NCBI RefSeq assembly: GCF_020283565.1
Contig: NC_060065.1
Span: forward strand, 23,114,409-23,178,408
Direction: 5' to 3'
Length of the DNA: 64,000 nt
Source of the DNA: Trifolium pratense
Taxonomy: Eukaryota > Streptophyta > Magnoliopsida > Fabales > Fabaceae
How positions within the stretch are numbered: the stretch's first letter is position 1; every line of letters begins with the position of its first letter. The notes beneath the pieces are model-generated. The model did not search any database. It saw only the letters and a list, made by a program, of their open reading frames with translations, and was not told the origin of the DNA. A program made the translations under genes and the position numbers. This document shows, in pieces, positions 42,129 to 54,819 of the stretch.

Positions 42129-44559
42129 CACCTAAAAATTTTCCTTTTGCTGTACTTTTTATGGTAGATAAATGCATATATTAGTATATTTTTAATATCA
42201 CGTATTACTGTAATTTACTTTATATATTGTCAAACGCATATATTGCATAATATTCCTATGACTATATCACACAATGTTAGTATTTTATTTTATAGATCCA
42301 TGTTGGTATAGTTAATATGTCTTTGCTCTACCAAAAAAAAAGTGTTTGCATTCTTTTATTTAATTTATATTTAATTATTGCAACATCTAATGTTTATTGA
42401 AACAGTACTAAAATTGAATATGAAATAAAGCTATGATAAGAATCATTCTTATTGAACTTTCATCAAAACAAAAGGAATTGAGATGTGAAAAGAGAGTTTG
42501 AGGGAGAAGAATAACAACTTCACCAATCACATAACTCACAAAATACCTCTACTACCCTATTAATAGTAACTCATGTCCCCACATAGTCTTATTATTTGGG
42601 CTTAAGTTAACTAACTCCTATTTAAGCCTATCCAATATGGTGGGTTCATTACATTTATTTGCTTAATGTACGTGCACAAACCATGAAAGTGTTATTTCAA
42701 AACGATTTGGATGAAAAAGAAGAAATTGTCATTTACCCATTAAATAATTTCGTATGTTTGTACCTAAAACTTAATAAAGCCAAATACAAATACAAATAAT
42801 CTTGTCAAATGTCTTCTTCAATCTTTTTTTTTTTTCCTTTTGTGGTCATGGCACAGTGGACATATAGTTAATGTTCATATAAATTCAAATAAACTGACCC
42901 CATGGCTTCAAATTTCAATGTATAAAAAAGAAAGCTAAAGAAAATAACGTATATGACTAATTTTTTTTAGAAAGATACACAATGTGGGATGAAACGGACA
43001 AACCGGTTTGTCCATGGTGGTAACACTTTCCCTTAATTTCTCAATTAAACGATTAAATTAAATTGAAGTGGATTATAAATTAAATTAAATAAATTGACTA
43101 GTTTATAATAATGTACTTAGTACAAATATCTATGTTTTCATATGTTTTCTTGTACCCAAGAAAACGATAAACATATAATATTAATCAATAATCAAGATAG
43201 ATTAGGGAAACAATGCATATGCAACTAAAAATTTCAAATATAACAACCCTGAAATTTAAGTGATGTTAAAAGAGTCCCGCATCAATCACATTTTTTTAGA
43301 TAATTAGTTAAGAGAAAAGCGGACATCATTTTACAAATTAATTTCGTAAAGATTAGGTCCGATCCAAATTTTAAGCTAAAATCAGAGCTTATATTTTAAA
43401 ATTTGTTGGACCATCTATTATCGGGTCAATCGAGTTACACATTAAATGTCTAATCCTTTTATAGCATGTGTTGAGAATACCAGATCAAATGAAATATAAC
43501 TTAAACCAAGTGATAAACTTGTCTTATTTTATAAGTTGGTTTTATAAGGGTAATTGAAATCAAATTCTAAGAAGTGAGGATTTTGGTCTTGCAAGAAAAT
43601 GTATCGCGAATTGTTCATACTCATGTCTTGTTACCAAATAGAACCCAAGTGGGATCACTAATTGGTGAAGTTCTTAACTTCTCCCATTGACTTATATATT
43701 TATTGTGCATAAAAATCAAATGATGGAAAACTCTACCTAACTTTAAATAAATGAAATATTATATCTTCTTTATACATAAATAGGAGCAATACCGCCCAAA
43801 AAACTGCATGTATATATGGTGTCATGTATACTTGATGCTGTTCACTAGGCAGTGAGAAATGGTTACTCACCCAACATTTAATTAATTTCCATTTATTTTC
43901 TTTAGGTTTCTTAAGTAAATGCAACTATAAAAATAAATTCTAATGACTAGTCTTGTGTTTGATATTTGACATCTAGGAAAAAAATAGTTGAATTCAAGGA
44001 AATCATGATCATAATAGTCTTTGGTAGGGAATAAAAATTGAATGCAAAATGGTATGTTAATGTTACTAGCCGACAGAAGATTATGGCACAGCTTAAGTTT
44101 TCAAACTATATAGTACATTGTTAGGCACACATGGAGAGAGAGTGCTAAAAGTAGAAATAGATATGATGTGTTGAAAGTGGATTATATACATTTACTTACA
44201 CAATGGCAAATTTCAAAGGTTAGCTAGAAAATAGGATAGATGTTTGTGTTTTGAATTGCATTTTAAAGTTATTTGTTGAATTGAGAATACAAACTTGTCC
44301 TATATTTTTAATAAATGATTGAGGTCATGATTGAAATCTCTTGATTATGTGTTTTTTCTTGACTTCATGAAATCAATTTCTAATATGTTATTAATTTTTT
44401 AAGGATCACGCTAACAAGTATATTAAAATAGTTGTTAAGAAGTCAAAAAATAAAATACGTGGTAGGTTTTATTTAGAAAAAAATAATTTTTAAAATTTCA
44501 ATTTTTTTTAACTTCCTAAATAGTACCCATAAAAATATTTGTTAGCATTTCTCTACTTT
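42129..44559. other. intergenic, no gene recognised
   Basis: AT-rich and stop-rich. Contains a perfect 18-bp palindrome GGACAAACCGGTTTGTCC (42996-43013) and a segment around 43260-43460 with the phrase GAGTCCCGCATCAA. That phrase resembles old LTR ends in legumes, but no partner is present. Confidence 0.4.
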
Positions 44560-44576
44560 TATCATATGCAAGGAAC

Positions 44577-47060
44577 ATGGAGAATATTCGGGTTTTGATG
44601 GGTTATGATTCGTGCCTATCAATTGATGTGGAAGGGTGTAGCGGTGGTTTAGCTGTTATGTGGAAGGAGAGTAGTAGTTGTAGAGTGATGAACTACAGTC
44701 GTAACTTCATTAATCTTCTGGTAGAAGACCAAAATAAAGGTGATTGGAGAATAACTTGTTATTACGACTATCCAGAGCGGGGCAGAAGAAGAAATGCATG
44801 GCAGTTGCTTAGGGATTTGTGTGATATGTCACAACTCCCTTGGTGTATTATTGGGGACTTCAATGTTCTTCTATCTCAAGAGGATAAAAGAGGGGTGCAT
44901 CCTCATCCCAACTGGTTGTGCTCTGGTTTCCGACAAGCAGTCAATGATTGTGATTTATCTGATATTGAGATGGCTGGATACTCGTTTACTTGGGTGAAGA
45001 GTCGAGGGACACCTCACATGATAGAGGAACGACTTGAACGTGCTATGGCAAACCCTGATTGGTTGCACCTTTTCCCGAATGTGAAGCTCTCCAACTTGTT
45101 AACATCTCACTCAGACCATAGTCCTATACTTCTTCAGTGTGAGCCTTCTACACAGGTCCGAAGTAACTATTTTTTCAAGTTCGAGAATAGCTGGCTACAA
45201 GAGGAAGATGTGGGGAAGGTGGTACATGATGGATGGGGAGTGGGTGAATTGAGAGAGATGGAGGAACGTGTAGAGGAGTGTTCTACTAAGCTTATTGAAT
45301 GGGGAAGAAGAAAAAGAACAAAATTTAAAGAGGAAATTAGAGAGTGTGGAAGGGAGTTGGAGGAACTACGAGGGCAATCCAGTGAAACGAGTGGAAGATG
45401 GTACAAGGAGGTTAGCGAAAGACATGCAAAATTGCTTATTCAAGAAGAAGCATACTGGAAGCAACGTGCAAAAATGCATTGGCTCAAGGAAGGTGACCTC
45501 AACACTAAGTTTTTTCACATGTCGGCCACAGCTAGAAGAAGAAGGAAGAAGATATCTAAGCTTGTGAATGAGGAGGGAGAGGAGGTATCCAGTCAAAAAA
45601 GTCTGTGTGATGTGGCTCAAAAATACTTTGATGAGTTGTTTAAGCCTAGTAATGGTACACATGAATCGGTGTTGCGTCTTATCTGCAATAAAATATCACC
45701 AGATGATAACGAGAGGCTCACAGCCCCAATAACTAGAGAGGAGCTGAAGGATGCACTCTTTCATATGCACCCGGATAAGGCACCAGGACCCGATGGTTTT
45801 AATCCGGCATTTTTTCAACACTTTTGGAGCATGTGTGGTGATGATGTATTCACGGCTGCTAAATTATGGCTTGATAGAGGTTACTTTCCTACTAGTTTGA
45901 ATGATACTAATATATGTCTGATTCCTAAATGTGATAATCCGATGTCTATGCGGGATTTACGCCCTATTTCCCTTTGTAATGTGTTGTATAAAATGGTGTC
46001 CAAGCTGCTTGCTAACAGGTTAAAGGAATTTATTGATAGATGTATATCCCCGGAGCAGTCTGCTTTTATTGAAGGAAGGTCAATACTTGATAATGCTTTA
46101 ATAGCCATTGAAACCATTCATGCTATGAAGAGAAAGACTAGAGGAAGGAGGGGGGATTTGGAATTAAAAATTGATATAAGTAAGGCATATGATCGTGTAG
46201 ATTGGAGTTTTTTGAGGGGAATGTTGGAGAGATTAAGCTTTGATGATAAGTGGATTAGATGGATGATGATGTGCGTGAGCTCGGTTAATTACTCTGTTAT
46301 GTTGAATGCTGAAAGGGTGGGCCCTATTGTCCCGGGGCGTGGATTAAGGCAAGGAGATCCCTTATCACCCTATTTGTTTATTTTGGTGGCGGAAGGTTTG
46401 TCAGCCCTTATTCATGAGGCGGTTGGGAGGGGGGAGTTGCATGGAGCAAAGATTTGTAGAGGGGCACCAGTGGTGTCCCATCTTCTTTTTGCCGACGATT
46501 GTTTGTTGTTTTGCAGGGCTAATTGCTCGGAGGCAAATCATTTACTACAAATATTAAAAATCTACGAGGAAGCATCAGGTCAGCAAATCAACCTAACTAA
46601 GTCTGAAGTCTTTATAAGTCGCAATGTTAGTCCTGCAGCTCAACTGGACCTTTCAAGAATCTTAGGTGTCCGTCATGTTCTAGGAACGGGTACTTATTTG
46701 GGGTTACCTTCAATGATTGGGAGGAGCAAGAAAGCTACATTCTCATACATCAAGGACAGAATATGGAAAAAGATCAACTCTTGGCGAGGTCGGTCGTTAT
46801 CTAAAGCCGGGAAGGAGGTTATGGTTAAATCTGTGTTGCAGGCTATCCCTTCGTACATTATGAGTATCTACACTATTCCTTCAACTACCATTGCTGAAAT
46901 TGAAAGAATGTTCAATGCATTCTGGTGGGGTGGAGGAACTAATAACAAAGGAATTCGGTGGTTAGCTTGGGATAGATTGACATGTCCGAAAGAGAAAGGA
47001 GGTTTGGGTTTCAAAGATCTACAAGCTTTTAATATGGCGATGGTGGCGAAGCAAGGATGA
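44577..47060 (+). pseudogene. LINE ORF2: endonuclease C-terminus and reverse transcriptase
   Basis: 827 residues are open from an internal ATG. The AP-type endonuclease part shows GDFN (93-96) and SDHSP (179-183). The RT has KAPGPDGF (401-408), RPISLCNVLYK, DISKAYDRVDW (533-543), RQGDPLSPYLF and the catalytic FADD (638-641). The endonuclease N-terminus and ORF1 are missing. A TGA at 47058-47060 follows AKQG, where relatives have a tryptophan, and the same frame continues downstream. It would nick target DNA and prime reverse transcription in active copies. Confidence 0.92.
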
Positions 47061-48004
47061 AATTTAATTCAAAACTCGGAGTCGCTGGTGGCTAAGGTGT
47101 TAAAAGCAAGGTATTTCCCAAAATCAACCTTTCTTGAAGCTAACCTTGGTCACAACCCGAGTTATGCGTGGAAGAGTTTATGGAATGCTAGACATGTCAT
47201 GTTACGTGGATGCAGATGGGTGGCTGGTGATGGAAGCAATATCAGTGTCATGGGAAGTCCTTGGATTCGTGGCCAGCAAGAGAAATGGATACATTCACCA
47301 CAACAACAATCAACCTATAACATATATGTGAATGACTTATTGGTGGAAGGAGAGAAGAAATGGAATGTTGCAAAGATACAATCATTGTTTTCTCCTGATA
47401 TGGCTGAAGCTATCATGGATGTACCCTTATTTCCCATGATTAATAATGATAAATTAATTTGGGACGGAGACAAGAATGGTGTGTACACTGTGCGTGTGGG
47501 TTACAAGTTGGTTATGACGGAACTGTTAAAGAGAGATAGCAGCTATGTGAATGGTAATTGGTCAGCACTATGGCGTGTTTCAGCCCCATCGAAGGCTCGC
47601 CATCTAGCGTGGAGAGTGTGCGGAAATTGTATTCCGACGCGAGATATGTTATTACAGCGACATGTTGAGTGTTCACCTGTTGTCCTCTGTGTGAGGAGCA
47701 TGTTGAGGATGCAGCTCATGTGTTTCTTACCTGTTCAAAGGCACGCACAAGCTGGGCGGCAGCTGGCTTGGAAGTGGTGTTTAACTCTAGAGCACATTTG
47801 TTTCAATCTGTTGCAGATTTTATTTTTGATGTATGTAGCACAGAAAATAGTTTTATTGCAGGTCGAGCAATCATGCTTATGTGGTGTATTTGGCAAAATA
47901 GAAATGATATGGTTTGGAATAATCACACAATTGATGCTTATCAACTAGGACAACAAGCCTTTAGCATGTGGAAGGATTGGTTTGATGCACAACAAAGGAA
48001 ATAA
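47061..48004 (+). pseudogene. LINE ORF2: thumb/zinc-binding (zf-RVT) region, frameshifted
   Basis: It continues in frame after the TGA (SLVAKVLKARYFPKSTFLEA, GCRWVAGDGSNISVMGSPWI, SAPSKARHLAWRVCGNCIPT). Near 47685 the frame shifts by one base and resumes in another frame with the zinc-binding CPLCEEHVEDAAHVFLTC, ending at a TAA (48002-48004). Confidence 0.88.
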
Positions 48005-48523
48005 CCCAGCAGAAATAGCAACACATTACAAAACAATTCCAAATGGCAAAAACCCGCTCAAGGGTGGATCAAATGCAACATTGATGCTGGTTTTTTCATG
48101 GAAGAAAGTATTACATCTTTGGCATGTTGTTTCAGGAATGCATCAGGTGAGTTTTTGAAGGCACAAACTAAATGGATAAATGCCAAGCTATCCACCATTG
48201 AAGGAGAAGGAATGGCTTTCCTAGAAGCAATTTCATTTGCTGTGCAAAATGGATGGGATAAGATCATATTTGAAAGTGATTCACAAATATTGGTTGAAAG
48301 TATTCATGCTAATCAAGCGGGTGTGTCTGAGTTTAGTTATATCACTAATAGAATAAGAGCTAGTTTATCTTGTATTAACAACTTTGAGGTAAAGTTCGTT
48401 CGGCGACAAGTGAATATGGTTGCTCACTCACTTGCGAGGGCAGCCATTTCTTGGGCTAGTCACCATGTATTGGATATGAGTCCTCCTTGTATTGATTCCA
48501 TGTTGATTAATGAGAAAAGTTAA
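48005..48523 (+). pseudogene. LINE RNase H domain (RVT_3 type)
   Basis: After the TAA the frame stays open: WIKCNIDAGFF supplies the first Asp, EGEGMAFLEAI the Glu, FESDSQILVESI the second Asp, and QVNMVAHSLARAA the C-terminal conserved part. Such RNase H domains at the 3' end are typical of many plant L1 elements. Domain itself intact, separated from RT by a stop and a shift. Confidence 0.85.
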
Positions 48524-48620
48524 GTTGATTTGTTTCAAAAAAAAACTATTGAATAAAAATTACTGTAAAAAAAAGAAGACTATTGAATAAAAATTAGACG
48601 GTTCATATTTAAGTCGTTAT

Positions 48621-48820
48621 TGTTATGAATAATAATATGTAATGAATGTCCATTATTGTGTAGGTTTTCTTGTCCCCTAAATGTGTCCTATAAATAGGAC
48701 CCTTTTGTTACAATGTAATGCACACCTTGAAGAGAATATACAAACTCTAATCTTTCTCTCTTCTCTCCTTCATCTCTATTCTTCTATATTCTTAGTTATG
48801 TTTAGATTAGTTTCATAACA
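48621..48820 (+). repeat. 5' LTR of element F
   Basis: Contains TATA-like CCTATAAATAGG (about 48689-48700) and ends CATAACA. CGTTATCAGCACG follows, a primer-site-like sequence seen in some plant copia elements. Confidence 0.92.
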
Positions 48821-48959
48821 CGTTATCAGCACGATAGTCTCTCCTCTTTCAAGAAAGGTATAACAACCATGGGAAGTGATAATTTTATTTTTTGTATGAT
48901 TTTTTTATTCTATTTTTTATCGGATCATTTTATTCCTTCTCGTTTTTTTATATTGATTC

Positions 48960-50660
48960 ATAGTCTACGATCCAGAAGTATCGTGATAATTTTTTTTAAA
49001 TATGAATCCTGAAGATTCATAGTTTGACAAAATTTTAAAATATGAATCCTACGATCCAGAAGTATCGTAGTGAAATTTTTGAATTATGAATCCCGAAGAT
49101 TCATAGTGATGAACTTTTAAAATATGAATCCTGAAGATTCATAGATATAAGAATGAATCCCGAAGATTTATAGATATAAGTAAAATGAATTGGATAAATA
49201 ACTGATTTGATCTTATTATTCATTTAGAATTCCAAAAGAATTCAATATCTATATGCATCCCTGAAGGATTGCACTAATATATTTCTCATACTTTATAGTA
49301 TATATTATACAGTTCCTGAAGAACTCAATGTTATATATGCATCCCTGAAGGATTGCATAAAGAATTATTTTTACATTATAACGATATTATATCTTAAAGA
49401 ACTTAAAAATAAATAATCAAATTATTTTCTATATATGCATCCCTGAAGGATTGCTTAAAGAATGATTTTTACAATATAACGATATTATATAGTTCCTGAA
49501 GAACTTAAAAAAAAAAATCATGGAATATTAACTCATATGTATTGTGAGAGTTTTAAATTACTACAAGCGTATTTTATCTCTTTGCTTATGCATAGAATTA
49601 TATATAGAATTTTATGAAAATGAGATAAGAAGAACATGTGGTATAATTTGTTAGTCCCTAAAGAACTAAACCCTTTTTACGTTATTATTTTAATTCAAAT
49701 AAAGAGTGAATGTAAATACATTTACTATTTTGTAACCTGTTGGATCATATGATTTCATATTAAGATTACATTTATGAAAATATGAAGATTTTGTAACCTC
49801 TTGATTTTACCCTTTTATGTTCTTATTAAAATACATTTACTATTTTGTAACCTCTTGGATCATGTATGAAAACGTTTTCATCACTTTTAAGAGAATTAAT
49901 TCCAATTTTTGTACATTAATTCCGATTTTTTCAATATTAAGATTTTTTTGTTTGGTAATATATCTTTAATTCTTTATTCTTTATTTTATTTTTACATGCA
50001 CAATTATATATAGTATTATGAATTTTAGAAGAATTCAACATTCAAGCATCCTTGAAGGATTGCTTAAATAATGATTTTTCTTGATCATTGTTTATGAAAA
50101 TTATTTGTGATATAGTAGTTCCCGAAGAACTAAAGAAAAAAAAAACCTTAATATTGAAGTATCTTTGAAGAATTGCTCAAAGAAAGAAGTTTGATATCAA
50201 TGTTTGAAGATTTCAGACATAACTCTTGGAGAACTATAAATTTAATACCAAGCATCCTTATGAAGATCATTTGTGATATAGTTCTTGAAGAACTATATCA
50301 CAAAGAATATGGAATTAATATTAACGCATTATGGATGGATTGCTCCAAGATTATGGATTTCCTTAACTATTGTTAATGAAAAAAATTATTTGTATAGTTC
50401 TTGAAGAACTTAAAATCCAATATTAAAGCATTCTTGTAGTATCGCTCAATGAAAAATTGTAAAAATTGTGAATTTCTCCGACCATTCTAAAAAGAGATTT
50501 GTTATTGAGTTCCTGAAGAACTAAATTCTTACGGCAGATTACAATCTATATGATCTATTTGATCTTGGTATAAGATGGACCAAAATTAAAGGAAATTAAT
50601 AGAAGAATTGTTTATGTCTCTCGAATATGCTCCTGAAGTAGCAACTTTGAAAAGATAATT
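48960..50660 (+). repeat. hairpin-rich degenerate tandem array in the leader of F
   Basis: About twenty short inverted repeats share the loop C[TC]GAA or TTGAA closed by C-G, with different arms. Arms TATGAATC/GATTCATA occur at 49001-49021, 49085-49105 and 49123-49143. Arms CTACGAT/ATCGTAG are at 49049-49070. Arms GCATCC/GGATTGC and AGTTC/GAACT alternate in about 90-bp monomers from 49251 (49254-49273, 49311-49325, 49336-49359, 49437-49454, 49491-49505, 50044-50065, 50116-50132). The longest is a 15-bp perfect stem at 50270-50304. No gag ORF is recognisable here. Confidence 0.85.
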
Positions 50661-51237
50661 TCAAGAATATTTTGTATATCAATTGTTGCACATACATTGG
50701 ATGAATATTATTGATATATTTAGCTCATGATTGAATGCATGGTTCATACGTTTTTTTCCCCTCTCATAATAAAGATTATTCTCTTCAAATATAAATTGGT
50801 TTTAATTATTCGGTTACTTATTTAAATCAATTTATTGATTTTAATTTTAAAAATATTTTAATTGTTACTATCTTCTAATTTATTTATTTTATTTTGGTTA
50901 CAATCTTCTAATTTCTAATTCTGCTGAAATCCACATAAACATTATTCTGTTATACTTTATTTTTACTCTTTTAATTCTCAAACAAATAAATTATTACTAT
51001 TTTTTATTATGTTCTACCGAAAAGAATTTTTTTTGCTGAAACATATTTTTGTTAGCATGAAAGTATATATCTATATTACTATTCATAAAAAAAAAAAAAA
51101 CAATTGGAAGGAATTAAATCCTATGTTTTATAGTACAAAAATTATTGAAGCTCCAGAAGAGCAAATACATTGTTATATCGAGAAACAAAGTTACACTTTG
51201 CTAATTTATTGTATATTTTAAAGTCTTAAAGAAATTT

Positions 51238-54200
51238 AGTATATATGCTTGGAGGATATTCACATAAATAAATATCATATTGAAACAAGTAATGGAGGAG
51301 ATCTTGTATCTCTATATTACGAGACACATTATCAATTTTTGTCTCTAGTTTGGGGCATACTTATAATATTAGTGCAACTCAGGCACATATATGTTTAAGT
51401 AAACCAGAAGTTTACAATTTAAATCATATTAAGTTTGTAATTGGCAAGATCGGATGGGTCATCCCGAATCTATTATGATGTGAAATATAAAATAATTTTA
51501 TATGAATTGAAGGGCCTGAAGTTTCTTCAATCTAATAATTTTATGTGTTACTAGTTCCCGAAGGAAGTTGATAAATAAAGTAAATGAGCATCTTTTATTT
51601 TTTTAGAATATATATAAGGTGATATTTGTAAATCAATACACCGATCACGTGGACCAATTCGATTCCTAAAATTTTAATTGATGCATCAACTAAATGGTCA
51701 CATGTATGTTTGTTATAAACTCACAACCAGAAGTTTGTGAGATTATTTTTAAGAGCTCATTTTATATATATTACTCTAGAAAGTATTTGATAAGTATCAT
51801 ATGTTAATTGAAATTTATACTGAACATTTTGTAGAATATGTTCATACAAACAAAAATAATGGACTTGAAGATCCATTCTTTAGAGGTCTAAAGTTAATTA
51901 CACGACCGATACTTATGAGATCATAAGGGAACACTCAAACATGTATGTTGAGATATTAAATAGCATCATGCCAACAAATTATTATATACATAAACTCTCC
52001 CCTAATTTATTTGAATTTTGGTTTATAAACCTAATTTCCCATATATAAACATTTTTGGATGTGTTGGGTACGACTCAATTGCTCCAATATAATGCATTTA
52101 AATGGGTCGTAAAAGAATATTGGGAAAATATATTTGATATACCTCTTCATCCCTTATAAATTATATCGAGCCAATAAGGGACTTGTTTATAGCCTAGAAG
52201 GCTAATTTTCAAGTGATGAATTAGTTTTCCCAATATTAGGGGGAGGGAATAAGCAGCTAAAAAATATGAACCAGAAGTTCAAATGAATCACTTGAAATAA
52301 ATTATTATTATTATCTCATCTTGATCCTCATATAAAATAGCTTGAACCAAATGTTCAAAAGATAACTCATTTGCAAAGTTTATGAAATCAATCAATAGCT
52401 GCTAATGCTCCGATAAAAATAAATGTCCCTGTCGGACAATCTAATATTGCAAATGATTCTTAACCACGCTTGAAGCATGGTAAGCAAATCGGTTTCAAGG
52501 ATAAATTCCTCAAATAAAATAAGGAGCTAAAAAGAAAGATGACTCAAGGGAGGATATGAAAAATTTTGAAAAAAGTATTTGACATAATTAATTTTTCAGT
52601 TCCAGAAGAACTCATCAGGTACCTGTAATTTATTAAAACAAAGAGATCTCAATAAATTATGTCATGAATAAAATACGATGGAACCGAGATGAAGTCAACG
52701 TTGACACTATTTTTGCACATAATAAAGCGCTATATGTGATAAATGACAATGAGGATCATGGATCAAAGTCTATTAAAGATTATAGACAATGAAATTATTG
52801 ACTAAATAGGTAGATGTGATTGATACAATATTAAACTAGCTTTGCAAAGCAAAAGGTTGTTGGACGAGCAGTCCGTACACCTGAAGATGAAAATAACTAG
52901 TACAAATTAGTTTTCGCGCGAAAAGAAAATGATAAACATCTACCATTAATTTTCAAGAGGCGTATTCACCTGAAGTGAATTCAATACTTCTTTATAATTG
53001 ATTAAGTTTTGTAGCACGTGAAATGCTCGATTTATTTGAAAGATGTGTTACAACGGCTCATTAGATAATGATTATGTGAAAATCCCTGAAGGATTTAATT
53101 TTAGTGAGACATGTAAAATAGACTATTGAATAGATGATTTAATAAAAATGAATAAGTCATTTTGTCTCTCAAACAGTTTTGATGCATGTGAATATTTCCA
53201 AATGAGGAATATGAGAAGGACATCATTTATCCATTTTTAAGAAAATATTTGAAAATGAATTTGTTATATTTGAGGCTTATATCGATGATAAAAATATCAT
53301 CAAGACTCCTGAAGAGCTTATGAGATATTGTCATTTTTCTTACAAAATAAGTAATTGAAGAATGCTTCGTGAATCATGAATCTTATAGAAAACATGATTC
53401 TATATGAAATTGTTGTAAGTTCCTCAATAGTGAATTACTAATCGGTCCTGAAGTACCATATATCAAATGCTAATATATTTGTTTTTTTTTTTTTTGACAA
53501 ACAACAAATCATATTATTTCATTAATCAATAAAGTAGTAATACAATGAGGTAACATCTCAAAGATATTGCGACTAGACCAAGACACGGCCGCCCTAGCAA
53601 GCGTATGAGCAACCATATTTGTTTGTCGCTTAACAAACTTAACCACAAAGTTTTGATTTGACATCATAATATTTTGAATGTTACAAATATATTGCTAATA
53701 TATTTGTTGAGAAATATCATTTGCTGTAAATATTATCAGAACTCCTGAAGAGCTTCTGAAATTTGTAGATTAAAGAAATATCTGGATGCGCAAAATTTAT
53801 TTGGAATTGCAAATTTATAATTTGAATAAAATTTTGTGCCTCAATAAAATGATATTTGACATTGACAAATCTAATTTGTTGTGTACTAAAATGGATGCGA
53901 TGTCATTTGATGTGTCAAGCCTCAAGACAATGATGAAAATATGATATCTTAATTCAATTGTGGACACTAATATATTTTACTCGTTATACATGTAGTATTT
54001 TATTTTAGTCTTTTCAGCCAACACAAATAGTGGAACAAAGTCAAGCATATTATTTACCTTAAAGAAACAACAATATCATCCAATCATATGAAGATTTTAG
54101 CACTACATCAAGCAAGTTGAGAATGCACTTTTGTCGAGCCCCGAGGCCTGTAATTCAACGCATACAAGAAACTTGTTGTTTTTATTACAAAAGGATGGTT

Positions 54201-54330
54201 CCCGCAACAATTCAATATGAAGATAACATAAGAAGCACTGCTAACTTGGAGAAGAGTATAATAAAGAAAATATGTCAAATCTTTCTACAAAATCAACTTC
54301 AAGCAAATCTTTTGAGGAACTAGCACCGAA
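51238..54330 (+). pseudogene. decayed pol of element F
   Basis: Fragments in order match copia pol. GAG-pre-integrase reads WQDRMGHPESIMM (about 51440). Integrase pieces resemble GDICKSIHRSRGPIRF and the HTNKNNGLEDPF-like (51620-51900). A linker AANAPIKINVPVGQS leads to PRLKHGKQIGFKDK (52400-52500). RT start is WNRDEVNVDTIFAHNKAL (52680), then KIPEGFNF (53090), TPEEL and GPEVPY (53300-53455), and an RNase H tail. Stops and shifts occur every few dozen codons. Confidence 0.8.
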
Positions 54331-54570
54331 GATTATTTGGTTTTTTCATCTCATATATATCTATTTTTATGAGGGGGAGACATAAATATATATGTTCTGC
54401 ACTCTTTTTCCCTTCACCGTGGTTTTGTCCCACTGGGTTTTCCTGGTAAGGTTTTTAACGAGGCAGTTCACATATAAAGGATGATATGTACTCTTTTTCC
54501 TTCACTAGGATTTTTTTCCTAATGGTTTTTTCTCTAGTAAGGTTTTAACGAGGCATATCCTTGATGGACA

Positions 54571-54582
54571 TTCAAGGGGGAG
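54571..54582 (+). other. polypurine tract of element F
   Basis: TTCAAGGGGGAG immediately precedes the 3' LTR. Confidence 0.8.
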
Positions 54583-54782
54583 TGTTATGAATAATAATAT
54601 GTAATGAATGTCCATTATTGTGTAGGTTTTCTTGTCCCCTAAATGTGTCCTATAAATAGGACCCCTTTGTTACAATGTAATGCACACCTTGAAGAGAATA
54701 TACAAACTCTAATCTTTCTTTCTTCTCTCCTTCATCTCTATTCTTCTATATTCTTAGTTATGTTTAGATTAGTTTCATAACA
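54583..54782 (+). repeat. 3' LTR of element F
   Basis: 200 bp, differing from the 5' LTR only at a T/C near the TATA segment and a C/T in the CTTTCTYTCTT segment by eye. Confidence 0.93.
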
Positions 54783-54819
54783 GTTATATTTTTATTAAAT
54801 GATTGAGATACTTGACTTC

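Larger units (their letters stand above)
44560..48545 (+). mobile_element. L1-type LINE with RNase H, 5'-truncated
   Basis: ORF2 remnant with endonuclease (C-terminal half), RT, zinc-binding domain and a plant-type RNase H, followed by an A-rich tail near 48534-48545. Two 18-bp copies of ACTATTGAATAAAAATTA (48545-48562, 48579-48596) flank A-rich sequence at the end. No target duplication could be matched at the 5' side. The truncation lies inside the endonuclease at about 44540-44575. Confidence 0.9.
48621..54782 (+). mobile_element. copia element F, structurally complete, coding region decayed
   Basis: Two 200-bp LTRs (48621-48820, 54583-54782; TGTTATGAAT...TTTCATAACA) differ at two positions by eye. 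A perfect 5-bp duplication GTTAT flanks it (48616-48620, 54783-54787). A polypurine tract CAAGGGGGAG precedes the 3' LTR. The interior holds a hairpin-rich leader and a pol remnant riddled with stops. Confidence 0.93.

Noticed and set aside
43250..43470. Solo LTR suggested by GAGTCCCGCATCAA
   Set aside because: No matching ends or target duplication could be found.
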